In this document: piece after piece, positions 48,681-57,833 of the stretch | Layout: each line of letters starts with the position of its first letter | Numbering within the stretch: position 1 is the first letter of the stretch | Assembly (NCBI GenBank): GCA_030826945.1 | Contig: JAPQLC010000005.1 | Span: 168,600 to 232,599, forward strand | Source: Candidatus Thiobius zoothamnicola | Lineage (GTDB): Bacteria > Pseudomonadota > Gammaproteobacteria > Chromatiales > Chromatiaceae | Length of the DNA stretch: 64,000 bases | Reading direction: 5' to 3' | Position numbers and translations under genes: made by a program | The notes under the pieces: generated by a model | Told to the model about the DNA's origin: nothing | The model's database searches: none | What the model saw: only the letters and a program-made list of their open reading frames with translations

Positions 48681-49928
48681 CTAGAATTTCTGCGTCAAAC
48701 TCACGCCTAACAAATGTGCATCCGTTTCATAGACGCCATTGTAAGCATCCGTGCCGTTCAACTCAGTGGAAGCCAACGTTGTCGGTGCTGGTGTAGTAGA
48801 TGCAACAGTTCGATCTTCTAACCGGACATACATATAACCAACATCCAAAGTCAGGCCTCCGCCAACATCGTATCCCATACCGATACTGAATAAATGACGA
48901 TCACTATCAGGAGAACGTGCGCTGAAGTAATTATCACCCTGCGGAGTCTGGTCATAGGTATAACCAGCACGGAAACGTAAATGGTTACTCAACTCATACT
49001 TAAAGCCAAAATGGTAGGCATCCGCATTTTCCCAATAATTATCGCTGGTTGTCGGACTGACAGACTCAATTTCCAGAACCCTATAGGTGCTCCAGCCCGT
49101 ACGGGTGAAATCAAATTCCATCATAAAATCCGGAGTCACCTCCAGAGCCAGACCCAATTGCAAGCTCCACGGCGTGGAAATATTATGGAGCCTCGCATAT
49201 CCAGACGTACCGTTGGCAACAAGCGTTGTCTCGCCTCTCGCATCAATTGAACCAATGGAATGATAATCCGCGCCGAACGTTAATTGAGGCGTAATCCGAT
49301 GGGTTAAGGAAGCGTTCAAACCCCAGCCATCACCATCTAAACTATTCTGTTTGGCTACCGCGTCCAATATGACCGTTTTGACTTTGTAATGGTCAATACC
49401 AAAAGCAAGGGCTGAATTTTCACCGAGCTTAAACGCCAAACTGGGCGACATACGCACCACCTCAAGTCGGCTTTCCGTCGGTTGCGCCGCATTAACTATT
49501 GGATTTACTGAAGAAAGAGGAAAAGTCCCTTCAGGCCATTTCGTTTCTGAACCCAAAGGCACATTGACATTCAGATTAAATGCATACTTGTCTTCAAACG
49601 GAATATTGATCGCCAATCCTGGCACAAAGACATGATCCCGCCCCTGACTTTCCGTATAAGAACCACCCTCAGGCGTCACCGCGACTTTGGCTTGTATAGC
49701 CAACATGTGCTCGGAAACACTGGCGCTATCATGAAAAGCACCAAGCGAAGGGTTATAAGGTATGGCACCAACATCATGGATATTCGCTGTTAACGCATTA
49801 GACATGCCCACGCCAGATGCGGACTTTTCAGGCACAGCGAAACCTGACGCTTGCGCATTACCGAATGACAACAGAATAAGCGCCAGAACATGGCCACTGA
49901 GAAATGAAAAGACCGTAAAATTCTTCAT
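48681..49928 (-). CDS. FadL-family outer-membrane transporter
   Basis: A 415-residue beta-barrel protein with a signal peptide (VLALILLSFGNAQA). The mature N-terminus SGFAVPEKSASGVGMSNALT and YNPSLGAF match the FadL hatch region, and the C-terminus ends in Phe (SLTQKF), as for outer-membrane barrels. FadL proteins take up long-chain fatty acids or other hydrophobic compounds. A GGAG ribosome site precedes the ATG. No acyl-CoA synthetase lies beside it. Confidence 0.92.
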   Translation of the reverse strand: MKNFTVFSFLSGHVLALILLSFGNAQASGFAVPEKSASGVGMSNALTANIHDVGAIPYNPSLGAFHDSASVSEHMLAIQAKVAVTPEGGSYTESQGRDHVFVPGLAINIPFEDKYAFNLNVNVPLGSETKWPEGTFPLSSVNPIVNAAQPTESRLEVVRMSPSLAFKLGENSALAFGIDHYKVKTVILDAVAKQNSLDGDGWGLNASLTHRITPQLTFGADYHSIGSIDARGETTLVANGTSGYARLHNISTPWSLQLGLALEVTPDFMMEFDFTRTGWSTYRVLEIESVSPTTSDNYWENADAYHFGFKYELSNHLRFRAGYTYDQTPQGDNYFSARSPDSDRHLFSIGMGYDVGGGLTLDVGYMYVRLEDRTVASTTPAPTTLASTELNGTDAYNGVYETDAHLLGVSLTQKF

Positions 49929-50075
49929 ACTAATACTCCATTACTCGCAAGCTAACTTCGTCATCACAAAGTTAATAACCAAAATTCAATTTGCCGAGGG
50001 CAACCCTCTGAATATACGGAATAACTACGTATGCTTTTACCAGTCCTTTAAAAAACATATTCGTAAAATCTAAAT

Positions 50076-50152
50076 TGGTCGGAGCGAGAGGATTCGAACC
50101 TCCGACCCCCACAACCCCATTGTGGTGCGCTACCAAGCTGCGCTACGCTCCG
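50076..50152 (-). tRNA. tRNA-Pro, anticodon GGG
   Basis: Read on the minus strand the 77 bases fold as a full cloverleaf: acceptor CGGAGCG/CGCTCCG, D stem GCGC/GCGC, anticodon stem CCACA/TGTGG with loop ATGGGGT (anticodon GGG), T arm GGAGG-TTCGAAT-CCTCT, and encoded CCA end. It decodes CCC/CCU and resembles E. coli proL. Confidence 0.97.
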
Positions 50153-50163
50153 CTTAAACGCGC

Positions 50164-50192
50164 ATGCTATGGCGGCGCAGTTTTTTTGTCAA
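50164..50192 (-). promoter_or_regulatory. Promoter of tRNA-Pro
   Basis: On the minus strand TTGACA (50187-50192) and TAGCAT (50164-50169) are 17 bases apart, with a G/C-rich discriminator (GCGCG) after the -10, typical of stringently controlled stable RNA promoters. The tRNA begins 12 bases further on. Confidence 0.75.
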
Positions 50193-50236
50193 ACAAAGCA
50201 TTTCGCCCCGTTCTCGGAAATAGCGGATTAATCCGC

Positions 50237-50554
50237 TCAGTTTGCTTCCATTTCACACATCAAGGGGTGTTGGTTAGCGCGAGAGTAATCATTGACCTGA
50301 GCGACTTTGGTTTCAGCAATATCACGCGTGTAGAGGCCACAATTGCCCATGCCCCTGGTATGGATTTGCATCATCACCTGAGTCGCTTTTTCCCGATTCA
50401 TCTGAAAAAATTGCTCCAGCACATGCACCACAAACTCCATTGGGGTGTAATCATCATTCAACAACAACACTTTATACATAGGCGGACGCTTGAGTTTGGG
50501 GTCAGACAAGTCAGTCGCCAAATCCCCTTCGTCTGAAGTCTGTTGATCATCCAT
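50237..50554 (-). CDS. clpS: ClpS, adaptor of ClpAP
   Basis: A 105-residue N-degron adaptor. The conserved core [21 protein letters not shown] and the closing H-rich [17 protein letters not shown] are clear. ClpS hands proteins with N-terminal Leu, Phe, Tyr or Trp to ClpAP. The frame begins at 50566; the ATG at 50554 gives a normal N-terminus. clpA usually follows directly; here a tRNA and fadL follow, so clpA is elsewhere. Confidence 0.96.
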   Translation of the reverse strand: MDDQQTSDEGDLATDLSDPKLKRPPMYKVLLLNDDYTPMEFVVHVLEQFFQMNREKATQVMMQIHTRGMGNCGLYTRDIAETKVAQVNDYSRANQHPLMCEMEAN

Positions 50555-50638
50555 AACCGCATTCAAACCCGTTTGATCTTCATATTAACCGCCATCAAAC
50601 CCACCCTGATAGGCAAGGCACCCCGGCATGAGAAGTAC

Positions 50639-50944
50639 TCATTCCGTGATATCGTCCTTACTGAGATGGCGGAATGCCGCCATTTGCTCAGCACTGGCCG
50701 GTTTTTGGTATCGCGCCTTCCACTCGGCATATGGCATACCGTAGATATGTTCGCGCGCCTGTTCATCATCCATCGCCACGCCAATAGATTGAGCGCCACC
50801 AGCCAGCCATTTGGACATACAATTGCGGCAAAAACCCGCTTGCGTCATCAAATCAATATTTTGCACATCCGTACGCTTTTGGAAATGTCCCACCAACTTA
50901 CGCCAAGCGTAAGCTTGCATCTCAAGCGCTTGTTGTTCGGTCAT
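50639..50944 (-). CDS. DUF1244-family protein
   Basis: A 101-residue soluble protein. The motif LMTQAGFCRNCMSKWL and the IYGMPYAEWKARYQ stretch are the hallmarks of DUF1244, a small helical family widespread in proteobacteria with unknown function; the two Cys of CRNC could bind metal. It lies nine bases after cnoX on the same strand. Confidence 0.93.
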   Translation of the reverse strand: MTEQQALEMQAYAWRKLVGHFQKRTDVQNIDLMTQAGFCRNCMSKWLAGGAQSIGVAMDDEQAREHIYGMPYAEWKARYQKPASAEQMAAFRHLSKDDITE

Positions 50945-50953
50945 GTCAATTCC

Positions 50954-51814
50954 TTAATGCATCAAGTTAAACAAACGCCGACGCCCCTGGGCAACCAGCG
51001 GATGATCGCCCAACATGTCAAACAACATCAACAAAGCTTGGCGCGCGGCACCATCACCATATTCACGATCCCGCCTCATCAAATCCAATAGCAATTCCAT
51101 CGCTGTGGAAAAATCCTGCTGCAACACGACCGCCAAGGCTGACTGGTATCGCGCCTCGCTGTCATCCGGATCATGTTGTAAACGTTGCTGACAAGCGGCC
51201 AACTCATCATCCGTTGGCGCATGCCGACCAAAATAAATTTGGCCGCGCAATATTTTCGCCGCAGATTTATCTTGTTCTTCCTGAGGCATAACATCCAATA
51301 TCTGCATTGCCGCATCCCAATCCTGCAAAACCCCATGTGCCTGCGCCATCATCAACGCCAATGCCCAGTTCCCCGGGTCTTTTGCCTGCGCCGGCGTCAA
51401 CATCGCCAAAGCGCCATTCGCATCCCCAGCCTCCAGCAATTGTTGAGCGGCGGCGGCCACGCCATCAGTCTCACGCGGCAAATGTTTATCGAGAAAAGCG
51501 CGGATTTGTTCAGCTGGCAAAGCACCCGCAAACTGATCCACTTCGGCACCATTTTTGAACAACTTGACTGTCGGAATGCTGCGTATACCAAACTGCGCGG
51601 CAATCGCCTGTTGCTCCTCCGTATTGATCTTGGCCAGCACGAATTTGCCTTGATACTCATCCGCCAATTGCGCCAGAACCGGCATCAACATTTGGCAGGG
51701 CTGGCACCAACTGGCCCAAAAATCAACCAATACCGGGACTTGAGAAGAGCCTTCGATCACGATTTGTTGGTAATTTTCCGCAGTGACTTCGTAGATATAA
51801 GGTGAATCGCTCAT
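50954..51814 (-). CDS. cnoX: Thioredoxin-TPR co-chaperone CnoX (YbbN)
   Basis: A 286-residue cytosolic protein with an N-terminal thioredoxin domain (residues 1-108) and C-terminal TPR-like repeats (about 120-280). CnoX holds oxidised or unfolded clients for GroEL and DnaK. The active site is WCQPC (Cys37, Cys40), so a dithiol is kept; E. coli CnoX lacks the CxxC. It seems co-transcribed with the DUF1244 gene, under the promoter at 51847-51875. Confidence 0.92.
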   Translation of the reverse strand: MSDSPYIYEVTAENYQQIVIEGSSQVPVLVDFWASWCQPCQMLMPVLAQLADEYQGKFVLAKINTEEQQAIAAQFGIRSIPTVKLFKNGAEVDQFAGALPAEQIRAFLDKHLPRETDGVAAAAQQLLEAGDANGALAMLTPAQAKDPGNWALALMMAQAHGVLQDWDAAMQILDVMPQEEQDKSAAKILRGQIYFGRHAPTDDELAACQQRLQHDPDDSEARYQSALAVVLQQDFSTAMELLLDLMRRDREYGDGAARQALLMLFDMLGDHPLVAQGRRRLFNLMH

Positions 51815-51846
51815 GGTTACTTTAATGTCGTTGATAAATATTACCC

Positions 51847-51875
51847 TATATAGGGTTCCTTAACCGCTGGTTCAA
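51847..51875 (-). promoter_or_regulatory. Promoter of cnoX overlapped by a perfect palindrome
   Basis: On the minus strand TTGAAC (51870-51875) and TATATA (51847-51852) are 17 bases apart. The 14-base perfect palindrome ACCCTATATAGGGT (51843-51856) is centred on the -10 box, as an operator would be. The leader to the ATG at 51814 would be about 25 bases. Confidence 0.55.
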
Positions 51876-51958
51876 GCACCATCGCCAACCCGCCTATGAG
51901 TCGGCGACGCAGATGGAATTTATGGATTCCGGTAGATCTTTTGGATAAAGCATAACGA

Positions 51959-51964
51959 TATAAT
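51959..51964 (+). promoter_or_regulatory. Candidate -10 element of the degS-like gene
   Basis: A consensus TATAAT lies 33 bases before the ATG at 51997. No good -35 hexamer is visible at 16-18 bases, so the promoter is either weak or activator-dependent. Confidence 0.35.
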
Positions 51965-51996
51965 CCATCCCACTCACAACCCGTCCCGGTGATCGC

Positions 51997-53133
51997 ATGT
52001 ACCGCATTATCGTTTTCTTATTCACTTCAATCGCCACCGGTCTGGCGGCCGCTTTCATCATTCTGCTCGTCAAACCTGACTTATTCCAAGCTGATTCACT
52101 GATCCAGTATCCTCCAATCGCCAATTACCTGCCTCAGCAAGCCGGGCCGGTTTCGTACGCCAAAGCCGTTAATCAGGCGGCTCCCTCCGTCGTCAATGTT
52201 TATGCCACCAAAATCACCCGACGCAAACCTCACCCACTGTTTGATGATACCTTTTTCCAACACCTGTTTGGTGATCGAATCAGCACGCCACGTTATCAAC
52301 GCAAGAACAGTCTGGGTTCGGGCGTGTTAGTCAGCCGACAAGGCTATATTCTGACCAACCATCATGTCATCAATCAGGCAAATGAAATCCGGGTCGTCTT
52401 ACGTGATGGCCGACAACTGCCAGCCCGAACCATCGGCACGGATCCTGAAACCGATTTGGCCATCTTGAAAGTCGCTGATGAGAACCTCCCTGTGGCCACG
52501 CTTGGCAACTCCCAGCAACTGAGGGTTGGCGATGTGGTCTTAGCCATTGGCAATCCTTTCGGCGTTGGCCAAACAGTGACATTCGGCATTGTCAGTGCAA
52601 CAGGACGCAGCCAGCTCGGTATCAGTGATTTTGAAAATTTCATTCAGACAGACGCCGCGATCAATCCGGGTAATTCCGGCGGCGCATTAGTCAATGCGTT
52701 GGGCGAAGTGATCGGCATCAATACCGCGATATTTTCGGAAAGCGGCGGATCGCATGGCATCGGCTTCGCCATTCCCATGCAATTGGCACATGGCGTTATG
52801 CAGCAAATTATTGAACAAGGCCGGGTCATTCGCGGCTGGATCGGACTCACCGGCCAAACCCTGACGCCTGCCTTGGCAGAATCGCTGAATACGCGCCAGC
52901 AGCAGGGCATTCTGATATCCGCCACCCTGCCGGATGGCCCGGCTGACCGGGCAGGCATACGCCCGGGAGACTTATTAACGGCGCTGGATAACCAACCCAT
53001 CATGGACATCATGGAGATGCTCCACTGGGTCGCCAGCAAAAAACCGGGCGAGACGCTCACCTTAACGGTGGAACGCCACGGCGAACAACAACGCGTGCGA
53101 GTGATTATCGCCGAACGACCCGGTGACGCCTGA
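51997..53133 (+). CDS. degS: DegS/AlgW-like periplasmic serine protease
   Basis: A 378-residue HtrA-family protease with one N-terminal membrane anchor (IIVFLFTSIATGLAAAFIILL), a trypsin-like domain and one PDZ domain (about 280-370). The catalytic triad is His123 (LTNHHVI), Asp153 (ETDLAIL) and Ser227 (NPGNSGGA). A single PDZ and membrane anchor fit DegS, which senses unfolded porins and makes the first cut in RseA before RseP. Slightly longer than E. coli DegS (355). rseP is 39 kb away in this window. Confidence 0.92.
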   Translation: MYRIIVFLFTSIATGLAAAFIILLVKPDLFQADSLIQYPPIANYLPQQAGPVSYAKAVNQAAPSVVNVYATKITRRKPHPLFDDTFFQHLFGDRISTPRYQRKNSLGSGVLVSRQGYILTNHHVINQANEIRVVLRDGRQLPARTIGTDPETDLAILKVADENLPVATLGNSQQLRVGDVVLAIGNPFGVGQTVTFGIVSATGRSQLGISDFENFIQTDAAINPGNSGGALVNALGEVIGINTAIFSESGGSHGIGFAIPMQLAHGVMQQIIEQGRVIRGWIGLTGQTLTPALAESLNTRQQQGILISATLPDGPADRAGIRPGDLLTALDNQPIMDIMEMLHWVASKKPGETLTLTVERHGEQQRVRVIIAERPGDA

Positions 53134-55028
53134 TGCCATTAATGACTTTACGGGATATACACCTCAGCTATGGCCACCCTGCCCTGCTTGATCATATCGC
53201 TTTCACCATTGAAGAAAATGAACGGGTTTGTCTGATCGGACGTAATGGCGAAGGTAAATCCACGCTGCTCAAAATATTGGATGGCTCGATCAAAGCCGAT
53301 GCAGGTGAACGCATTCCGCGCAAAAATCTGCGCATCGCACGTCTGGAGCAAGAAGCGCCACGCGATTTATCCGGTTCGGTTTTTGCTGTGGTCGCCGATG
53401 GCCTGGGCGACATCGCTGAATTGGTGAAAGACTATCACGATGCCAGCAATGCCTTGCAAAACGATCATGGAGAACAAGCCATGCATCGGCTGGCAAAAGC
53501 CCAGCAAGCCTTGGAATCAGCCAATGGCTGGCGACTGGAGCAACTGACCGGACAAATCCTCTCGCGCATGCAACTTCAGGCTGACGGTGATTTCGCCGCC
53601 TTATCCGGCGGCATGAAACGTCGCGTTTTACTGGCCCGGGCATTAGTCCGCCAACCTGATCTGCTCTTGCTGGATGAACCCACCAACCATCTGGATATTG
53701 AAGCCATCCAATGGCTGGAGAATTTTTTGCTGGACTGGTCCGGCAGTTTGGTTTTCATCACGCATGATCGCGGTTTCCTACGCCGTCTGGCGACCCGCAT
53801 TCTGGAATTGGATCGTGGCCGGATCACCGATTTCCCCGGCGATTACACCAACTACCAACGTCGCCGCGCTGAAATGGACCACGCCGAAGCGCAAAACAAT
53901 GCACGCTTTGACAAAAAACTGACGCAGGAAGAAACCTGGATTCGCCAAGGGATTAAAGCGCGCCGCACACGCAATGAAGGACGGGTACGTCAACTGCTGG
54001 CGATGCGCGAAGCTTTTCAGGCCAGACGTCGTCGCCAGGGCGCAGCCCGGTTTAATACCAATATCGCCGAGCAATCCGGCAAACTCGTCTGCGAAGCGGT
54101 CAACGTATGCTACGCCTGGTCTGGCAAACCCGTGATACGGAATTTCACCCACACGATTTTACGCGGTGACCGGATTGGCATTATCGGACCCAATGGTTGC
54201 GGCAAAAGCACACTGCTCAACCTGCTATTAGGTCATCTGCAACCGGAACAAGGAAGCATTGAGCTGGGCACCAAGCTGGAGATCGCTTATTTCGATCAAC
54301 TGCGAAATCAGGTCGATCCCAACAAGACAGTGCTGGATAATGTCGCTGGCGGCAGCGATAAAGTCACCATCAACGGCAAAGAAAAACACGTCATCAGCTA
54401 TCTGAGCGATTTTTTATTCCCCGCCAAACGGTGTCGCCAACCCGCCAGCGCGCTCTCCGGAGGCGAACGCAACCGCCTATTGTTAGCCAAACTGTTCACC
54501 AAACCCGCCAATATTCTGGTTCTGGATGAACCAACCAATGATCTCGATCTGGAAACCCTGGAGTTACTGGAAGAATTACTCCTGGATTTCACTGGCACAC
54601 TCCTGTTGGTCAGCCATGACCGTGATTTTCTGGATAACGTCGTGACCAGCACCTTGGTGTTTGAAGGCGAAGCCCAAGTAAACGCTTATGTCGGCGGTTA
54701 TCAAGACTGGTTGCGCCAGCGCAGCCAACCAGCCATGCCGCAGGCTAAAAAAAATACAACCAGCCAATCTGATAAAGCCACCAACGCCCAACCGGCAAGA
54801 AAAACCCAACGGCGCAGTTACCGGGATCAACGCGAACTCGACCAACTGCCCGGTTTAATTGAGAAATTGGAAACCGAACAAGCCAAGGTACAAAAAACAC
54901 TCTCCCACCCCCAGGCCTTTCAAACAGAAGGCGTCGAAGGGCTACAAAGGCTGAATGATCGACTAAAAACCATTGATGCTGAATTGGAACAGGCTTATGA
55001 ACGTTGGGAAACGCTGGAGGCAGAATAA
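53133..55028 (+). CDS. uup: ABC-F ATPase Uup
   Basis: A 631-residue cytosolic protein with two ABC domains: Walker A GRNGEGKSTLL and GPNGCGKSTLL, signatures LSGGMKRRVLLARAL and LSGGERNRLLLAKLF, and Walker B with LLLDEPTNHLD and LVLDEPTNDLD. A C-terminal coiled coil (about 565-631) that binds DNA or RNA identifies Uup within ABC-F. It acts in ribosome function and limits transposon excision. Its ATG shares one base with the degS-like stop (TGATG), so translation is coupled. Confidence 0.95.
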   Translation: MPLMTLRDIHLSYGHPALLDHIAFTIEENERVCLIGRNGEGKSTLLKILDGSIKADAGERIPRKNLRIARLEQEAPRDLSGSVFAVVADGLGDIAELVKDYHDASNALQNDHGEQAMHRLAKAQQALESANGWRLEQLTGQILSRMQLQADGDFAALSGGMKRRVLLARALVRQPDLLLLDEPTNHLDIEAIQWLENFLLDWSGSLVFITHDRGFLRRLATRILELDRGRITDFPGDYTNYQRRRAEMDHAEAQNNARFDKKLTQEETWIRQGIKARRTRNEGRVRQLLAMREAFQARRRRQGAARFNTNIAEQSGKLVCEAVNVCYAWSGKPVIRNFTHTILRGDRIGIIGPNGCGKSTLLNLLLGHLQPEQGSIELGTKLEIAYFDQLRNQVDPNKTVLDNVAGGSDKVTINGKEKHVISYLSDFLFPAKRCRQPASALSGGERNRLLLAKLFTKPANILVLDEPTNDLDLETLELLEELLLDFTGTLLLVSHDRDFLDNVVTSTLVFEGEAQVNAYVGGYQDWLRQRSQPAMPQAKKNTTSQSDKATNAQPARKTQRRSYRDQRELDQLPGLIEKLETEQAKVQKTLSHPQAFQTEGVEGLQRLNDRLKTIDAELEQAYERWETLEAE

Positions 55029-55057
55029 ACACGCGATCAGCAGAATTGAAATCCCAC

Positions 55058-55729
55058 TCAAACCAAGCTCAGTCCTAACAAATACACGCCGTAAACCACC
55101 ACCAGCCCTCCCGCCCACTGCCGGATTCTGGGATCATTCACCCAGCGCCTGAGCCGGTGTGCGGCGACCCCTATCAGCAACAAATTGGGTAAAGTCCCCA
55201 AACCAAAAGCCAACATTAAAGCGCCACCTTGCCAAATATTCCCGGCAGACACCGACCACAACAACATGCTGTAAACCAGACCACAGGGCAACCAACCCCA
55301 CAGCAAACCGATCAACAATGCCTGTCTGAAATCCTTAACCGGCAACAAACCACGCCCAAGCGGCTCTATCCTTCGCCATAACCCACCCCCTAAGCGCTCA
55401 ACCAGAGTCAGTATTTGCCACCAGCCCGCCAAATAGCAACCCAGCAATACCATGAAAACCGCCGCCACCTGCATGAGTACTTGTTGCCAAGCCAAAGTTT
55501 CCGCGACGAAATAACCAATACCGCCTGCGATACCGCCCGCCAACATATAGCTCGACAGGCGTCCGAGGTGATAACCCGTCAATAACACGCCACGCGCCTG
55601 ATGCCGCACACCCAACGAAAGCGCGCCGACGATGCCACCGCACATGCCAATGCAATGAACGCCGCCCAATAAACCAATCACGAAAGCACTGAATACCGTC
55701 AACTCAGTCACGCGAAGGTAACTCCACAT
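55058..55729 (-). CDS. SafE/DsbD-like sulfite-exporter-family membrane protein
   Basis: A 223-residue protein with six or so membrane helices. The start FVIGLLGGVHCIGMCGGIVGAL, with its two Cys, and the WGWLPCGLVYSMLLWS motif match the TauE/SafE-like family often found with cytochrome oxidase assembly genes (copper or heavy-metal handling). The GTG at 55711 may be the true start; the ATG at 55729 overlaps ampG by 26 bases. The DUF name and partner are not clear. Confidence 0.85.
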   Translation of the reverse strand: MWSYLRVTELTVFSAFVIGLLGGVHCIGMCGGIVGALSLGVRHQARGVLLTGYHLGRLSSYMLAGGIAGGIGYFVAETLAWQQVLMQVAAVFMVLLGCYLAGWWQILTLVERLGGGLWRRIEPLGRGLLPVKDFRQALLIGLLWGWLPCGLVYSMLLWSVSAGNIWQGGALMLAFGLGTLPNLLLIGVAAHRLRRWVNDPRIRQWAGGLVVVYGVYLLGLSLV

Positions 55730-56993
55730 CGGTATAACGCCAGGCGACCAGAATCCATAAAATCACCGGTACGCCCAATAAAGCGGTGACCGTAAAAAAC
55801 CACTCATAGCCCATGCCATCCACCATAGCGCCAGAGAATCCGCCAAGAAATTTCGGCAGCAGTAACATTAATGAACTGAACAAAGCATATTGAGTGGCGG
55901 AGTAAACCACATTGGTCAAACCCGACAAATAAGCGATGAAAGCGGCTGAGGCGATGCCGGCGCTCAGATTGTCCATGCCGACCACGGCAACCAACAGCCA
56001 AAAATCATGACCTACCGTCGCCAACCACGCGAATAATAAATTCGTCGCGGCAGCCAAAATAGCGCCAATCAACAACATGCGCATGATGCCGATGCGATAG
56101 ACGGCGACACCTCCCAGCAAAGCACCCAAAATCACCATATAGATGCCAAAACCCTTAGACACCCAGGCAATTTCACTCTTGGTGAATCCCATATCCTTGT
56201 AAAACACATTAGCGGTCACGCCGAGCACGATATCGGAAATCCGATAGCTGGCGATCAATACCAGAATAATCAACGCCGTCCAGGCATAACGTTGGATAAA
56301 ATCGCTGAATGGCCGCCAGATCGCGGCGTGTAACCACGCACCCCAACCTTGTCGATCACGCCTTTGATACGGCACATCCGGTTCAGGCGAGCACAAAGTT
56401 GTGAATAAGCCAACCAGCATGCAACCCGCCATCACCAAATAAGTCATCACCCAGGGTTCGTGCTGGTAAGTCGCTTCATCCGGATCAAACCACGCGGCGA
56501 TCCCCAAAGCCCCGGCGGAAGCCACGAACATCGCCAGCCGATAACCAGTCGTATAAAAACCAGACATCAAACCTTGCAAACGCAGTTCAGCCATTTCAAT
56601 ACGATAAGCATCCACCACGATATCCTGAGTCGCCGAAGCAAACGCGACCCACACCGCCAGCCAGACTAATAAATCCAGGTGCTCAGCAGGATCTGTCAAC
56701 GCCATGCCGACAAGGCCCAAGATAATGCTTAACTGACTCAACAACAACCAAGCGCGGCGGCGGCCCAAATAGCGCGTCAAACCCGGCAAAGGCATTTGAT
56801 CAACCAACGGGGACCATAACACCTTCAAGCCATATAGCAGTGCAACCCAACTGATGAAACCAATCGTGGTGCGATCAATATCCGCTTCGCGTAACCAAAA
56901 CGACAAGGTGCCGAACACTAATAACAAGGGCAAACCGGATGAAAAACCCAGCAACCCCATACGCAACATGCGCCAATCAAGCCAGCGTTTCAT
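55704..56993 (-). CDS. ampG: AmpG, muropeptide permease
   Basis: A 429-residue major-facilitator transporter that imports GlcNAc-anhydro-MurNAc peptides from the periplasm for recycling. Typical features are the N-terminal GLLGFSSGLPLLLVFGTLSFWL and the KVLWSPLVDQMP motif after helix 2, with about twelve helices. AnmK, which acts on its cargo, is at 18765-19865. It is divergent from pyrE, with 163 bases between starts. Confidence 0.95.
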   Translation of the reverse strand: MKRWLDWRMLRMGLLGFSSGLPLLLVFGTLSFWLREADIDRTTIGFISWVALLYGLKVLWSPLVDQMPLPGLTRYLGRRRAWLLLSQLSIILGLVGMALTDPAEHLDLLVWLAVWVAFASATQDIVVDAYRIEMAELRLQGLMSGFYTTGYRLAMFVASAGALGIAAWFDPDEATYQHEPWVMTYLVMAGCMLVGLFTTLCSPEPDVPYQRRDRQGWGAWLHAAIWRPFSDFIQRYAWTALIILVLIASYRISDIVLGVTANVFYKDMGFTKSEIAWVSKGFGIYMVILGALLGGVAVYRIGIMRMLLIGAILAAATNLLFAWLATVGHDFWLLVAVVGMDNLSAGIASAAFIAYLSGLTNVVYSATQYALFSSLMLLLPKFLGGFSGAMVDGMGYEWFFTVTALLGVPVILWILVAWRYTDVELPSRD

Positions 56994-57115
56994 GGAGCAA
57001 GTCTAAACAAAGCATTTATCTTCAAGCATCAACCGATTCGCGTGGAAATCCAGCCAAAACAACAGGTGGCAAAATCAAGGAGAGAAGTGAGTAGGATAAT
57101 ACATCTGTTGATGAT

Positions 57116-57121
57116 TATAAT
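57116..57121 (+). promoter_or_regulatory. Candidate -10 element of pyrE
   Basis: A consensus TATAAT lies 36 bases before the pyrE ATG at 57157. No clear -35 box sits at proper distance. The start region is otherwise without a hairpin leader. Confidence 0.35.
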
Positions 57122-57156
57122 GGCAAGCTACTCTTAACAGGCTGTTGACATTCTTG

Positions 57157-57798
57157 ATGCAAGCTTACCAACAACAATTTCTGGATTTCGCCTTACAGGC
57201 TGGCGTATTAAAATTCGGGGAATTCACTCTTAAATCAGGCCGCGTCAGCCCTTATTTCTTCAATGCCGGGTTATTTCATACCGGCAGCGCCCTCGCCCAC
57301 CTGGGCCGGTTCTACGCGCAAGCCATTGTCGAGTCCGGGATCTCATTCGATCTTTTATATGGCCCGGCCTACAAAGGCATTCCACTGGCCTCAGTCACCG
57401 CCGCCGCCTTATTTGATCAACACCAAATAGATACGCCCTATGCGTTCAACCGCAAAGAAGCAAAAACACATGGCGAAGGCGGTAACCTGGTCGGCCACCC
57501 GCTGCAAGGTGAAATCCTCATTATTGATGATGTCATCACCGCAGGCACAGCCATCCGTGAATCAATCAGCCTCATAACCGCCCAAAGCGCTCAGCCCGTC
57601 GGCGTCATCGTGGCTTTGGATAGGCAGGAAAAAGGTCAAGGTGACTTATCCGCCATCCAGGAAGTGGAAAACCAATACGGGATGAGCGTCACTTCCATCG
57701 TCACGCTGGCGGATATCATCACTTATCTCAAAGCAGATGCGAAAATGGAGCATGCCCTGTCCGCCATCGAAACCTACCGTGAACGCTACGGTATCTGA
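57157..57798 (+). CDS. pyrE: Orotate phosphoribosyltransferase
   Basis: A 213-residue enzyme, exactly the E. coli length, that makes OMP from orotate and PRPP. The start [20 protein letters not shown], the [15 protein letters not shown] motif and the PRPP loop [13 protein letters not shown] are conserved. The frame opens with TTG at 57145, but the ATG at 57157 is the natural start. It faces a small lipoprotein gene downstream. Confidence 0.97.
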   Translation: MQAYQQQFLDFALQAGVLKFGEFTLKSGRVSPYFFNAGLFHTGSALAHLGRFYAQAIVESGISFDLLYGPAYKGIPLASVTAAALFDQHQIDTPYAFNRKEAKTHGEGGNLVGHPLQGEILIIDDVITAGTAIRESISLITAQSAQPVGVIVALDRQEKGQGDLSAIQEVENQYGMSVTSIVTLADIITYLKADAKMEHALSAIETYRERYGI

Positions 57799-57833
57799 AC
57801 ACGTTCTAAACCTCTGACAGTACAGCTTAAACC

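Noticed and set aside
51185..51805. Plus-strand frame of 206 codons over cnoX
   Set aside because: Antisense shadow of a clear thioredoxin-TPR gene.
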